Part shown: in pieces, positions 39,201-47,679 of the stretch | How positions within the stretch are numbered: position 1 is the stretch's first letter | Layout of the letters: every line of letters starts with the position of its first letter | Made by a program: the position numbers and the translations under genes | Notes under the pieces: model-generated | Database searches by the model: none | What the model was told of the DNA's origin: nothing | The model's input: the letters and a program-made list of their open reading frames with translations, nothing else | NCBI RefSeq assembly: GCF_002843305.1 | Contig: NZ_PGSG01000053.1 | Location: 62,001-126,000 of the forward strand | Source of the DNA: Streptomyces barkulensis | Lineage (GTDB): Bacteria; Actinomycetota; Actinomycetes; Streptomycetales; Streptomycetaceae | DNA length: 64,000 nt | Direction: 5' to 3'

Positions 39201-39237
39201 TCGACAATTACTTGGACGTCCTAGTAAATTTGTGCGT
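39201..39237 (+). promoter_or_regulatory. Predicted leaderless icmA promoter with 20-bp dyad
   Basis: TCGACA (39201-39206) and TAAATT (39225-39230) are 18 bases apart, which would place the transcription start at or next to the ATG at 39238; no ribosome binding site exists there. The spacer contains a 20-base dyad (39208-39227) of the form TTACT-T-GGACGTCC-T-AGTAA with one mismatched pair, overlapping the -10. Regulator binding is inferred. Confidence 0.65.
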
Positions 39238-40938
39238 ATGGACGCTGACGCCATCGCAGAGGGCCGCCGCCGCTGGCAGGCCCGGTACGACGCCGCACGC
39301 AAGCGGGACGCCGACTTCACCACGCTCTCCGGCGACCCCGTCGAGCCGGTCTACGGCCCCGCGCCCGGCGACACCGTCGAGGGGTTCGAGCGGATCGGCT
39401 GGCCCGGTGAGTTCCCCTTCACCCGCGGTCTGTATCCCACCGGCTACCGCGGCCGGACCTGGACCATCCGCCAGTTCGCGGGCTTCGGCAACGCCGAGCA
39501 GACCAACGAGCGCTACAAGATGATCCTCGCGGCCGGCGGCGGAGGGCTGTCGGTCGCCTTCGACATGCCCACCCTGATGGGCCGCGACTCCGACGACCCG
39601 CGCTCGCTGGGCGAGGTCGGCCACTGCGGTGTCGCCATCGACTCCGCCGCCGACATGGAGACCCTCTTCCGGGACATCCCGCTGGGCGACGTCACCACCT
39701 CGATGACGATCAGCGGCCCGGCCGTGCCGGTGTTCTGCATGTACCTGGTGGCCGCCGAGCGGCAGGGCGTGGACCCCGCCGTCCTCAACGGCACGCTCCA
39801 GACGGACATCTTCAAGGAGTACATCGCGCAGAAGGAGTGGCTCTTCGAGCCGGAGCCGCACCTGCGCCTGATCGGCGACCTGATGGAGCACTGCGCCCGG
39901 GGCATCCCGGCGTACAAGCCGCTGTCGGTCTCCGGTTACCACATCCGCGAGGCCGGCTCGACGGCCGCGCAGGAGCTGGCGTACACCCTCGCCGACGGCT
40001 TCGGCTACGTGGAACTGGGCCTCTCGCGCGGCCTGGACGTGGACGCCTTCGCGCCCGGCCTGTCGTTCTTCTTCGACGCGCACCTGGACTTCTTCGAGGA
40101 GATCGCCAAGTTCCGCGCCGCCCGGCGGATCTGGGCCCGCTGGATGCGGGACGTGTACGGCGCGAAGAGCGAGAAGGCGCAGTGGCTGCGCTTCCACACC
40201 CAGACCGCGGGCGTCTCGCTCACCGCCCAGCAGCCGTACAACAACGTGGTGCGCACCGCCGTGGAGGCGCTGGCGGCGGTGCTGGGCGGCACCAACTCCC
40301 TGCACACCAACGCCCTGGACGAGACCCTCGCCCTGCCCAGCGAGCAGGCCGCGGAGATCGCCCTGCGCACCCAGCAGGTGCTGATGGAGGAGACGGGCGT
40401 GGCCAACGTGGCCGACCCGCTGGGCGGTTCCTGGTACATCGAGGCGCTGACCGACCGGATCGAGGCCGACGCCGAGAAGATCTTCGAGCAGATCAGGGAG
40501 CGCGGACGCCGCGCGGTGCCCGACGGGCAGCATCCCATCGGCCCGATCACCTCCGGCATCCTGCGCGGCATCGAGGACGGCTGGTTCACCGGGGAGATCG
40601 CCGAGGCAGCCTTCCGCTACCAGCAGTCGCTGGAGAAGGGCGAGAAGAAGGTCGTCGGCGTCAACTGCCACACCGGCTCGGTCACCGGGGACCTGGAGAT
40701 CCTGCGGGTCAGCCACGAGGTCGAGCGCGAGCAGGTGCGCGTGCTGGCCGACCGCAAGGCCGCGCGCGACGACGCGCGCGTGCGCGCCGCGCTGGACGGG
40801 ATGCTGGCCGCCGCCCGGGACGGCTCCAACATGATCGAGCCCATGCTGGAGGCGGTGCGCGCCGAGGCGACGCTGGGCGAGATCTGCGGGGTGCTGCGCG
40901 AGGAGTGGGGCGTCTACACCGAGCCCGCCGGCTTCTGA
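39238..40938 (+). CDS. icmA: Isobutyryl-CoA mutase large subunit
   Basis: 566-aa radical-B12 acyl-CoA mutase subunit interconverting isobutyryl-CoA and n-butyryl-CoA. The substrate-binding TIM barrel includes [20 protein letters not shown]. Residues F80 and Q198 occupy the positions that are Tyr and Arg in methylmalonyl-CoA mutase, the known IcmA signature. The protein lacks the C-terminal B12-binding domain, so it needs the small IcmB subunit, which is not in this window. ATG 39238 has no ribosome binding site and may be leaderless. It feeds butyryl-CoA to fatty acid or polyketide synthesis, and valine catabolism feeds it. Confidence 0.95.
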   Translation: MDADAIAEGRRRWQARYDAARKRDADFTTLSGDPVEPVYGPAPGDTVEGFERIGWPGEFPFTRGLYPTGYRGRTWTIRQFAGFGNAEQTNERYKMILAAGGGGLSVAFDMPTLMGRDSDDPRSLGEVGHCGVAIDSAADMETLFRDIPLGDVTTSMTISGPAVPVFCMYLVAAERQGVDPAVLNGTLQTDIFKEYIAQKEWLFEPEPHLRLIGDLMEHCARGIPAYKPLSVSGYHIREAGSTAAQELAYTLADGFGYVELGLSRGLDVDAFAPGLSFFFDAHLDFFEEIAKFRAARRIWARWMRDVYGAKSEKAQWLRFHTQTAGVSLTAQQPYNNVVRTAVEALAAVLGGTNSLHTNALDETLALPSEQAAEIALRTQQVLMEETGVANVADPLGGSWYIEALTDRIEADAEKIFEQIRERGRRAVPDGQHPIGPITSGILRGIEDGWFTGEIAEAAFRYQQSLEKGEKKVVGVNCHTGSVTGDLEILRVSHEVEREQVRVLADRKAARDDARVRAALDGMLAAARDGSNMIEPMLEAVRAEATLGEICGVLREEWGVYTEPAGF

Positions 40939-40991
40939 GGCGGACCGGCGCGCGACCGGCCGCCGCGCGCCGTGCCGTGTTCCGGGCCCCG

Positions 40992-41026
40992 CCCGGCTCC
41001 CGTCCTTCCGGCACGGGAGCCGGGCC
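40992..41026. terminator. Hairpin between icmA and tetR-type gene
   Basis: A 13-base arm (40992-41004) pairs exactly with 41014-41026 over a 9-base loop, 53 bases after the icmA stop and before the convergent regulator's stop. Confidence 0.78.
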
Positions 41027-41098
41027 TCCGGCCTGTCACGGCAGGACGGAGGCCCGCCGGGCGGCATCAGAGCCGTCGTCCGGGGCCGTCCGGGGCCG

Positions 41099-41770
41099 TC
41101 AGGCGTCCACGGGGCCGCCAAGGCCGTCCGGGGCGGGCTCGGCGGGTCCGGCGGCGGAGGGCAGTCCGTGCAGCAGCAGGGCGGTCAGGGCGCGGGCCCA
41201 CACCGGGGTGACGCTCTCCGCACTGACCAGTGAGCGGTGGACGACCGCGCCCGCGATCACGTCGAAGATCAGGTCGACGGCGCGGTCCGCCGCGGCGGCG
41301 CCCTCCGGGCCGGGCGGGTCGGGCGGGAGTTCGCCGCGGGCCTGGGCGCGGCGGCGGCCCTCGATCACCAGATGCTTCTGGCGCTCCACGATGGCGGTGC
41401 GGATGCGGGTGCGCAGCGCGTCGTCGCGGGTGGCCTCGGCGACGACGGCCATCAGGGCCGTCTTCGTCTCCGGCCGCTCCAGCAGCGCGGCGAAGGCGAG
41501 CACCACGTTCTCGACGTCCGCCCGCAGGCTGCCGAGGTCGGGCAGCGCCAGCTCGTCGAAGAGGACGGCGACGGCGTCCACGACCATCTCGCTCTTGTTC
41601 GCCCAGCGGCGGTAGAGGGTGGTTTTGGCCACCCCCGCGCGCATGGCCACGTCCCCCATGGTCAGCCCGCCCCACCCCAGCTCGACCAGCGCCGAGCGCG
41701 TCGCGTCGAGGATCGCGCGGTCGGCCGCGGCGCTGCGCGGCCTGCCCGTGCGTCGAGCGGAATCGGCCAT
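41099..41770 (-). CDS. TetR-family transcriptional regulator
   Basis: 223-aa repressor-type protein. The N-terminal HTH spans about residues 15-62 (ALVELGWGGLTMGDVAMRAG, then VAKTTLYRRWANKSEMVVDAV). The C-terminal ligand domain is helical and resembles TetR_C_11. ATG 41770 has no ribosome binding site, and a TACAGT element ends 6 bases before it, so a leaderless mRNA is likely. An inverted repeat upstream (41798-41813) fits autoregulation. It is convergent with icmA and divergent from the thioredoxin gene; the targets are unproven. Confidence 0.9.
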   Translation of the reverse strand: MADSARRTGRPRSAAADRAILDATRSALVELGWGGLTMGDVAMRAGVAKTTLYRRWANKSEMVVDAVAVLFDELALPDLGSLRADVENVVLAFAALLERPETKTALMAVVAEATRDDALRTRIRTAIVERQKHLVIEGRRRAQARGELPPDPPGPEGAAAADRAVDLIFDVIAGAVVHRSLVSAESVTPVWARALTALLLHGLPSAAGPAEPAPDGLGGPVDA

Positions 41771-41797
41771 GGGGTGACTGTAGCCGGGGCCGTGAGT

Positions 41798-41813
41798 TAC
41801 GCTACGAGGCGTA
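41798..41813. promoter_or_regulatory. Candidate TetR operator
   Basis: TACGC and GCGTA arms surround a 6-base spacer, 28 bases before the regulator's start codon and just upstream of its putative -10 TACAGT. The position suits autorepression and, from the other side, control of the thioredoxin gene at 41944. Confidence 0.55.
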
Positions 41814-41943
41814 TCGAAAAGCTGGTTCCGGGATATCCGGAACAGGCGGCGATCACGCGACAACCACTGGCGCCGGACGGGGACCCGGCGCCGATGTGCG
41901 ACACGCTGCACGGAACGGTCCGGGAACGGGGGAGACTGGTCAC

Positions 41944-42927
41944 ATGCAGCCACGCAACATGTCCATGAGCGGAGTGGTCGACCTCGCCGCGGTGAAGGCG
42001 GCCGGGGAGGCCAAGCAGAAGGCCGAGGAGGCCCGTGCCCGGGCCGCACGGCAGCAGGGCGGCGCCGGCGGTGCCGGTGCGGAGGGAGCGGCCGGAGCGG
42101 CCCCGGTGTCCCTGGTGATCGACGTCGAGGAGGCGGACTTCGAGCAGGAGGTGCTCCAGCGCTCCGCCGAGGTCCCGGTGGTCATCGACTTCTGGGCCGA
42201 GTGGTGCGGCCCGTGCAAGCAGCTCGGGCCGCTGCTGGAGCGGCTGGCGCACGAGTACGCCGGGCGCTTCCTCCTCGCCAAGATCGACGTCGACCGCAAC
42301 CAGGCGCTCTTCCAGCAGTTCGGGGTGCAGGGCATCCCGGCCGTCTTCGCGGTGGTGGCCGGCCAGGCCCTGCCGCTGTTCCAGGGCGCGGCGCCCGAGC
42401 AGCAGGTGCGCGAGGTGCTGGACCAGCTCGTCCAGGTCTCCGAGCAGCGCTTCGGCATCACCGGTATCTCCGTGGAGGGCGGCGAGCAGGCCCCGGCCGC
42501 GCCCGTCGTTCCGGAGGACCCGGCGCTGGCGGCCGCCCACTCCGCGCTGGACGCGGGGGACCTGGGCGGCGCGGTCCAGGCGTACCGGAACGTGCTCGCC
42601 GGCGACCCGGCCAACACCGAGGCCAAGCTGGGCCTGGCCCAGGCCGAGCTCCTGCAGCGCGTCCAGGGGCTGGACGCGGCCCGGGTGCGCAAGGAGGCGG
42701 CCGAGGCGCCCGCCGACGTCCGGGCGCAGCTGAGGGCGGCCGACCTCGACCTGGCGGGCGGGCACGTCGAGGACGCCTTCGGGCGGCTGGTGGAGACGGT
42801 CCGCCGTACGGCGGGGGACGACCGGGAGGCCGCCCGCGTCCGTCTGCTGGAACTCTTCGAGGTGGTCGGACACGAGGACCCGAGGGTGGTCGCGGCACGC
42901 GGTGCCCTTGCCCGGGTGCTCTTCTGA
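41944..42927 (+). CDS. Thioredoxin-fold protein with TPR-like tail
   Basis: 327-aa cytoplasmic protein of the YbbN/CnoX type. An N-terminal Ala-rich arm (1-55) is followed by a thioredoxin fold with the intact redox motif W87-C88-G89-P90-C91 and cis-Pro in QGIPAVFAV, then a helical TPR-like region from about 195 (AHSALDAGDLGGAVQAYRNVLAGDP). Such proteins act as redox-linked co-chaperones. Unlike E. coli YbbN, both active Cys are present. ATG 41944 is used; no strong ribosome binding site is seen. A strong hairpin follows at 42970. Confidence 0.87.
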   Translation: MQPRNMSMSGVVDLAAVKAAGEAKQKAEEARARAARQQGGAGGAGAEGAAGAAPVSLVIDVEEADFEQEVLQRSAEVPVVIDFWAEWCGPCKQLGPLLERLAHEYAGRFLLAKIDVDRNQALFQQFGVQGIPAVFAVVAGQALPLFQGAAPEQQVREVLDQLVQVSEQRFGITGISVEGGEQAPAAPVVPEDPALAAAHSALDAGDLGGAVQAYRNVLAGDPANTEAKLGLAQAELLQRVQGLDAARVRKEAAEAPADVRAQLRAADLDLAGGHVEDAFGRLVETVRRTAGDDREAARVRLLELFEVVGHEDPRVVAARGALARVLF

Positions 42928-42969
42928 CCTGCCGGTTCCGGTGGTCCGGGACTTATTGACATAACGATC

Positions 42970-43016
42970 AACAGCGGCCGTGACTTTACCGAAACTTGGT
43001 AATCACGGCCGCTGTT
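42970..43016 (+). terminator. Hairpin after thioredoxin gene
   Basis: A 14-base arm (42970-42983) pairs exactly with 43003-43016; after a 2-base bulge an inner stem TTACC/GGTAA closes on a 7-base loop. It starts 43 bases after the gene's stop. Confidence 0.85.
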
Positions 43017-43157
43017 ACTCGCAGTAAACCACCTGGGGTGTTCGGTCCCGCAAAGTCCGTTTGATCCGATCGCCCATCGTTTCTCCCGGCAACCCTGGGT
43101 GTCCGCGTGATCACTTTCGGCGCAGCGCCTGTCATCTCCCCGTTACTCGCAAGTAAC
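43014..43157. promoter_or_regulatory. Two similar TTACT/AGTAA dyads in a 577-base gap
   Basis: The gap 42928-43504 has no gene. Besides the hairpin at 42970 it holds two related dyads: GTTACTCGCAGTAAAC at 43014-43029 (3-base spacer) and CGTTACT-CGCA-AGTAACG at 43141-43158 (4-base spacer). The second is a perfect 7-base inverted repeat. They probably serve the DUF6230 gene that starts at 43505. No clear promoter element was seen in the remaining 350 bases. Confidence 0.5.
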
Positions 43158-43504
43158 GAGCCCCTTGTGCCCCGGCCTCTCATGCACCACGATCGGCCAC
43201 GCTCGGTCCATCGTCCGCAGCCCGGCACACCACATCTGGGCAGAGCCGGACCATGGGTCCCCACCGGGTGGGCCGGCGTCGGTGACGCCGGTCGCGGACA
43301 GGGGGGTCTCTGCCGAAGGGCAGGGCCTGTCCGGCAGGTTGCGCGAGAGCGTGGCCAGTGGTTGTCGCTCGGGGGTGATCGCCGGCGCTCCGGAATCAGG
43401 TGAATCCGGGGAACGGCGCTCTCCTTCCCGAGGACGTAGCACTTCTCCCATCCCGTCCGGGTCCGGCCCGGGCCGGAGATGTACGTCCGAGAAGGAGGAA
43501 AGTC

Positions 43505-44122
43505 ATGGAGTCTGTGGCTCGTGGCGGGACCAGATGGAAGCGGTTCGCCGTCGTCATGGTCCCCAGCGTCGCCGCCACGGCGGCGGTCGGGGTCGCCCTG
43601 GCACAGGGTGCACTCGCCGCGTCGTTCAGCGTTTCCGGTCAGCAGGCGAAGGTCTCGGTCGACCGGCTGGACGGCAAGGGGTTCGTGCAGTACGGCACGA
43701 TCGACACCGTGCACGGGGGCAAGAAGGTCCCCGTCGCCGTGTCGGCCTTCAAGAGTGCCGAGCTCAGGGGCCTGTGCCAGTCCGTCGTGATCCCCGTTCC
43801 GCTCTTCGGCGATGTCTCGGTGAAGCTGAACGCGGGCAACGACGGCAAGGTCGTCGAGGCGAAGAACCTCTACATCGACCTCGACCAGCTCGACGCCGAT
43901 GCCACGTTCAAGAACATCAACATCGGTGTCTCGGCGAACGACACGAGCAAGGGTCCGGGTCTGAAGGACGGCGACGCCGTGCTTCCGGGCTCCTTCGCCC
44001 AGGAGGCCGACGAGGCCCTGCTCACCGACGTCAAGCAGACGTCCTGGGCCACCAGCGCCGGCACCTTCAAGCTCTCCGGCCTTTCGCTGAATGTCGCCAA
44101 GGGCAAGAACGAGTGCTTCTGA
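43505..44122 (+). CDS. DUF6230 exported protein
   Basis: 205-aa protein with an N-terminal export signal or anchor (residues 12-38, FAVVMVPSVAATAAVGVALAQGALAASF) and a beta-rich body without further membrane segments (VSVDRLDGKGFVQYGTID, NIGVSANDTSKGPG), ending in a Cys (GKNECF). The family is sometimes labelled cholesterol esterase without evidence; no Ser-hydrolase motif is present. ATG 43505 follows GAAGGAGG. It is followed 104 bases later by the DUF6114 gene, a partner seen in many Streptomyces. Confidence 0.83.
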   Translation: MESVARGGTRWKRFAVVMVPSVAATAAVGVALAQGALAASFSVSGQQAKVSVDRLDGKGFVQYGTIDTVHGGKKVPVAVSAFKSAELRGLCQSVVIPVPLFGDVSVKLNAGNDGKVVEAKNLYIDLDQLDADATFKNINIGVSANDTSKGPGLKDGDAVLPGSFAQEADEALLTDVKQTSWATSAGTFKLSGLSLNVAKGKNECF

Positions 44123-44226
44123 CGCACTGAGCGGAGAGGGGGCGGGGGACCGCCGAGCCGGTCCCCCGCCTCCCCCCAGTGCCATCGATCTTTATGGACA
44201 GTTCGGCCCTAGGGAGCTGTTTTCTG

Positions 44227-44784
44227 ATGAGTGCCGAGTCGCCGGTGAGTGCCGAGTCGCCGGGAGCGCGTGAACGCATCAGCCACTGGCGGCAGTCGTT
44301 CCGTCTGTGGCGCTGGCAGCGCCCCTTCTGGGCGGGACTGCTGACGCTGCTGGGCGGCGTGCCGATCATCTGGATCCCGTACGCCGATCCCAGCCTGAAC
44401 CAGCTGTCCTTCCGGCTGGCGACCACCACGGGATCCGGATCGCTGATCATCGGCGTGCTGCTGTTCGTGCTGGGCCTGACCCTGTGGTTCCAGCCGCACT
44501 CCCGGGTGTTCAGCGGAGTCGCCGCCATCCTGCTGGCCCTGGTCTCGCTGGTGGTCTCCAACCTCGGAGGCCTCTTCGCCGGCTTCCTGCTGGCGATGAT
44601 CGGCGGTGCGATGGCCGTCTCCTGGGTGCAGAGCAAGGAGCGGCCGGCCGAGCCCGCGGAGACCGGGGAGGTTCCCGGTGACCCCGCGCCCGAAGAGGCT
44701 CCGCGGGAGGTGGGCCTGGCCGTCGTCGAGCCGGCTCCCGCCGGGGCGGACGACGGACAGAACGGGGCGCACCGTGACGCCTGA
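44227..44784 (+). CDS. DUF6114 membrane protein
   Basis: 185-aa membrane protein with four hydrophobic helices (about residues 32-50, 67-92, 96-112, 115-133) after the family start RLWRWQRPFWAGLLTLLGG, and an acidic Pro/Glu tail. ATG 44227 follows AGGGAG; two near-identical SAESP units (residues 2-6, 8-12) come from a short duplication. It is part of an operon with the DUF6230 gene and the next gene, which it overlaps by 11 bases. Function unknown. Confidence 0.83.
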   Translation: MSAESPVSAESPGARERISHWRQSFRLWRWQRPFWAGLLTLLGGVPIIWIPYADPSLNQLSFRLATTTGSGSLIIGVLLFVLGLTLWFQPHSRVFSGVAAILLALVSLVVSNLGGLFAGFLLAMIGGAMAVSWVQSKERPAEPAETGEVPGDPAPEEAPREVGLAVVEPAPAGADDGQNGAHRDA

Positions 44785-46102
44785 GGAGTTGAACCGGAAG
44801 GACCGGGAAGGCCGGGACGAGGCGGCCGCGACCGCGCCGGACCGGCGTACGAGGACCGGGCCGCGCCACGCGGCCCCGAGGAAGCCGCTGCTGACCCGGC
44901 TGCACGTTCCCGCGGGCAAGGCGATAGCCCTGGCCGCCATGCCGTCGGCCGTGCTCATGGGCATGGGGCTCACCCCCAGGCTCGCCCTCGCCGAGCCGCT
45001 GCCCGAGAACCCCTTCAGGGACGGGCCGTGCGTGACCGCGCCCGACAGGGAGGCGGAGCAGGACAGCGGGCAGAAGGCGGAGAAGGACGAGTCCGGCCAG
45101 GACGGCCAGGACGGCGGGGCCGGCCGGGACGAGTCCGGCCAGGAGGCGAAGCCGGGCACCACCCCCGCACCGGAGCCCGGCACCACGGAGCCCGCCGAGC
45201 CCCCGGCCGACGGCGGCACCGGAGGCGGGGAGGAGGACGCCGGTACGCCGGAGCCCGAGCCGAGTCCCTCGGAGTCCGAGAAGCGCAACCCGCTGGACCC
45301 GCTGGGCATCGGCGAGGCCATCAGGGACCTGTTCACCCCGGACGACGAGAAGGACGACAGCGCGCAGGCCGAGGCCGCCGCCGAGCCCTCCGCCTCGCCG
45401 AGCCCGTCGCAGCCCGGGGAGTCCGGGGACGGCGGCTCCGACACCCCGGTGAAGGACGCCGTCGAGGACGCCGCCGACAGTGTCGGGAAGGGGCTGAAGG
45501 ACACCACCGACCGCGTCGGCGACGCGGTCGAGGACACCGCCGGCAAGGCGCGCGAGAAGGCCGGGGAAGCGGCGGACGACGCCGCCGTCCCCGGGACGGA
45601 CGCCTCGGGCAAGGAGCCCTTCCCCTGCCCGACCTACGACGCCGAGGCGCTGGCCGAGGCCGAGGAGGAACGGACCGAGGCGGTGCTGCCCAACGCCCCG
45701 TGGCTGCTGGAGACCAGTCTGCTGGCCCTCCACGGCCTGGACTACCACGGCATCGTCAAGGTCCGCACCCACAACGGCACGGTCAAGGACGTCCTGAAGT
45801 TCACCGCCCGCTCGGTGGACATCAGGGACCTGCACCAGCTGGTGGAGGGCCCCGGCGGCAGCACCGCGCACGTCAAGGCCGCCAAGGGCAGCACCTCCAC
45901 CATCCGCAACGGCACGGTGACGATGTACACCGAGGAACTGAAGGGCAAGCTCTTCGGGCTCATCCCGATCACCTTCAGCCCCGAGTCGCCGCCGCCGCTG
46001 AACATCCCCGAGGTGTTCTTCACGGACGTGTCGGTCAGGCAGGCCGGCCAGTTCGGCGGAGACCTGCACGTCCCGGGCATGAACCTCTACAACGAGAACT
46101 GA
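44774..46102 (+). CDS. Low-complexity exported protein with beta-rich C-terminus
   Basis: 442-aa protein. A basic N-terminus (1-45) precedes an export signal about 46-73 (ALAAMPSAVLMGMGLTPRLALAEP). Residues about 80-270 are Asp/Glu/Pro/Ser/Gly low complexity, including an amphipathic Lys/Asp stretch (VKDAVEDAADSVGKGLKDTT). The C-terminal domain (about 285-442) is beta-rich, with HGLDYHGIVKVRTHNGTVK and QFGGDLHVPGMNLYNEN. GTG 44774 overlaps the DUF6114 stop. No known enzyme motif is seen; it may be a surface partner of the DUF6230 protein. Confidence 0.72.
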   Translation: MTPEELNRKDREGRDEAAATAPDRRTRTGPRHAAPRKPLLTRLHVPAGKAIALAAMPSAVLMGMGLTPRLALAEPLPENPFRDGPCVTAPDREAEQDSGQKAEKDESGQDGQDGGAGRDESGQEAKPGTTPAPEPGTTEPAEPPADGGTGGGEEDAGTPEPEPSPSESEKRNPLDPLGIGEAIRDLFTPDDEKDDSAQAEAAAEPSASPSPSQPGESGDGGSDTPVKDAVEDAADSVGKGLKDTTDRVGDAVEDTAGKAREKAGEAADDAAVPGTDASGKEPFPCPTYDAEALAEAEEERTEAVLPNAPWLLETSLLALHGLDYHGIVKVRTHNGTVKDVLKFTARSVDIRDLHQLVEGPGGSTAHVKAAKGSTSTIRNGTVTMYTEELKGKLFGLIPITFSPESPPPLNIPEVFFTDVSVRQAGQFGGDLHVPGMNLYNEN

Positions 46103-46115
46103 CGCCCGCGGCGAA

Positions 46116-46159
46116 CGGCGGCGGCCCGCGTACCCCCGGAGGTACGCGGGCCGCCGCCG
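46116..46159. terminator. 19-bp-stem convergent terminator
   Basis: Bases 46116-46134 pair exactly with 46141-46159 over loop CCCGGA. It lies 13 bases after the preceding stop and 39 bases before the stop of the convergent pyk gene. Confidence 0.9.
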
Positions 46160-46198
46160 CTCATCGCGCCGCGGAGGAGGGGCCGGGAGGCCGACCGG

Positions 46199-47626
46199 TC
46201 AGCGCTGGTCGCTGCCCAGGTGGTGCACCAGCACCATGTTGGTGGTGCCGGGGATGCCCGGAGGCGAGCCGGCCGTCATGATCATGGTGTCGCCGATGTT
46301 GTACCGCTGGAGCTTGAGCAGTTCGGCGTCGACCAGGTCCACCATGTCGTCGGTGTGGTCCACGTGCGGCACCACGAAGGACTCCACGCCCCAGCTGAGC
46401 GTGAGCCGGCAGGCGGTGGAGGGCTCGGTGGTGAAGGCCAGGATCGGCTGGGCGGCCCGGTAGCGGGAGAGCCGCCGGGCGGTGTCGCCGGACTTGGTGA
46501 AGGCGACCAGCGCCTTGCCGTTGAGGAAGTCCGCCATCTCGCAGGCCGCGCGGGCCACCGAACCGCCCTGGGTGCGCGGCTTCTTGCCGGGCACCAGCGG
46601 CTGGAGGCCGCGCGAGAGCAGCTCCTCCTCGGCGGCCTGGACGATCTTCGACATCGTCTTGACCGTCTCGATCGGGTACTGGCCCACCGAGGACTCCGCC
46701 GAGAGCATCACCGCGTCCGCCCCGTCCAGGATCGCGTTGGCCACGTCGGAGGCCTCCGCGCGGGTGGGCCGGGAGTTGGTGATCATCGACTCCATCATCT
46801 GGGTCGCCACGATCACCGGCTTGGCGTTGCGGCGGCACATCTCGATCAGCCGCTTCTGCACCATCGGCACCTTCTCCAGCGGGTACTCCACCGCCAGGTC
46901 GCCGCGGGCCACCATCACGCCGTCGAACGCGAGGACCACGTCCTCCATGTTCTCCACCGCCTGCGGCTTCTCCACCTTGGCGATCACCGGGACCCGGCGG
47001 CCCACCTCGTCCATCACCCGGTGGACGTCGCGGACGTCGGCGGCGTCGCGCACGAAGGACAGCGCCACCATGTCGCAGCCCATCTCCAGCGCGAACCTCA
47101 GGTCATCGACGTCCTTGTCCGACAGGGCCGGGACGTTGACCGCCACACCGGGCAGGTTGATGCCCTTGTGGTCGGAGATCACACCGCCCTCGATGACGAT
47201 GCAGCGCACCCGGGGACCGTCCACGTCGATCACCTGGAGGGCGACGTTGCCGTCGTTGATCAGGACCGTCTCGCCCTTGGAGACGTCGCCCGGCAGGCCC
47301 TTGTAGGTGGTGCCGCAGATGGTGCGGTCGCCGGGGACGTCCTCGGTGGTGATGGTGAACTCGTCACCGCGCACCAGCTCGACGGGACCGTCGGCGAAGG
47401 TCTCCAGACGGATCTTGGGGCCCTGGAGGTCGGCGAGCACACCGATGGCGCGCCCGGTCTCCTGGGAGGCCTTGCGCAGACGGTGGTAGCGCTCCTCGTG
47501 TTCGGCGTGGCTGCCATGGCTCATGTTGAAGCGGGCCACGTTCATGCCGGCCTCGATCAGCGTCTTGAGCTGATCGTAGGAGTCCACGGCGGGGCCCAGG
47601 GTGCAGACGATTTTGGAACGGCGCAT
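46199..47626 (-). CDS. pyk: Pyruvate kinase
   Basis: 475-aa glycolytic enzyme making pyruvate and ATP from phosphoenolpyruvate and ADP. It has the N-terminal RRSKIVCTLGPA, the metal/substrate motif IAKVEKPQAVENM and MVARGDLAVEYP, followed by a C-terminal allosteric domain (SKSGDTARRLSRYRAAQPI-like, here TKSGDTARRLSRY). ATG 47626 follows AGGATCG. It lies next to ackA and pta on the same strand, grouping the pyruvate/acetate node. Confidence 0.97.
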   Translation of the reverse strand: MRRSKIVCTLGPAVDSYDQLKTLIEAGMNVARFNMSHGSHAEHEERYHRLRKASQETGRAIGVLADLQGPKIRLETFADGPVELVRGDEFTITTEDVPGDRTICGTTYKGLPGDVSKGETVLINDGNVALQVIDVDGPRVRCIVIEGGVISDHKGINLPGVAVNVPALSDKDVDDLRFALEMGCDMVALSFVRDAADVRDVHRVMDEVGRRVPVIAKVEKPQAVENMEDVVLAFDGVMVARGDLAVEYPLEKVPMVQKRLIEMCRRNAKPVIVATQMMESMITNSRPTRAEASDVANAILDGADAVMLSAESSVGQYPIETVKTMSKIVQAAEEELLSRGLQPLVPGKKPRTQGGSVARAACEMADFLNGKALVAFTKSGDTARRLSRYRAAQPILAFTTEPSTACRLTLSWGVESFVVPHVDHTDDMVDLVDAELLKLQRYNIGDTMIMTAGSPPGIPGTTNMVLVHHLGSDQR

Positions 47627-47679
47627 GGGGCGATCCTATCTTTTGTTCAGTGGCGGAACGTTCCCGGTGGTGAGCCGGC

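Noticed and set aside
42956..42983. Promoter from TTGACA at 42956
   Set aside because: There is no acceptable -10 at 16-19 bases; the site runs into the terminator hairpin.
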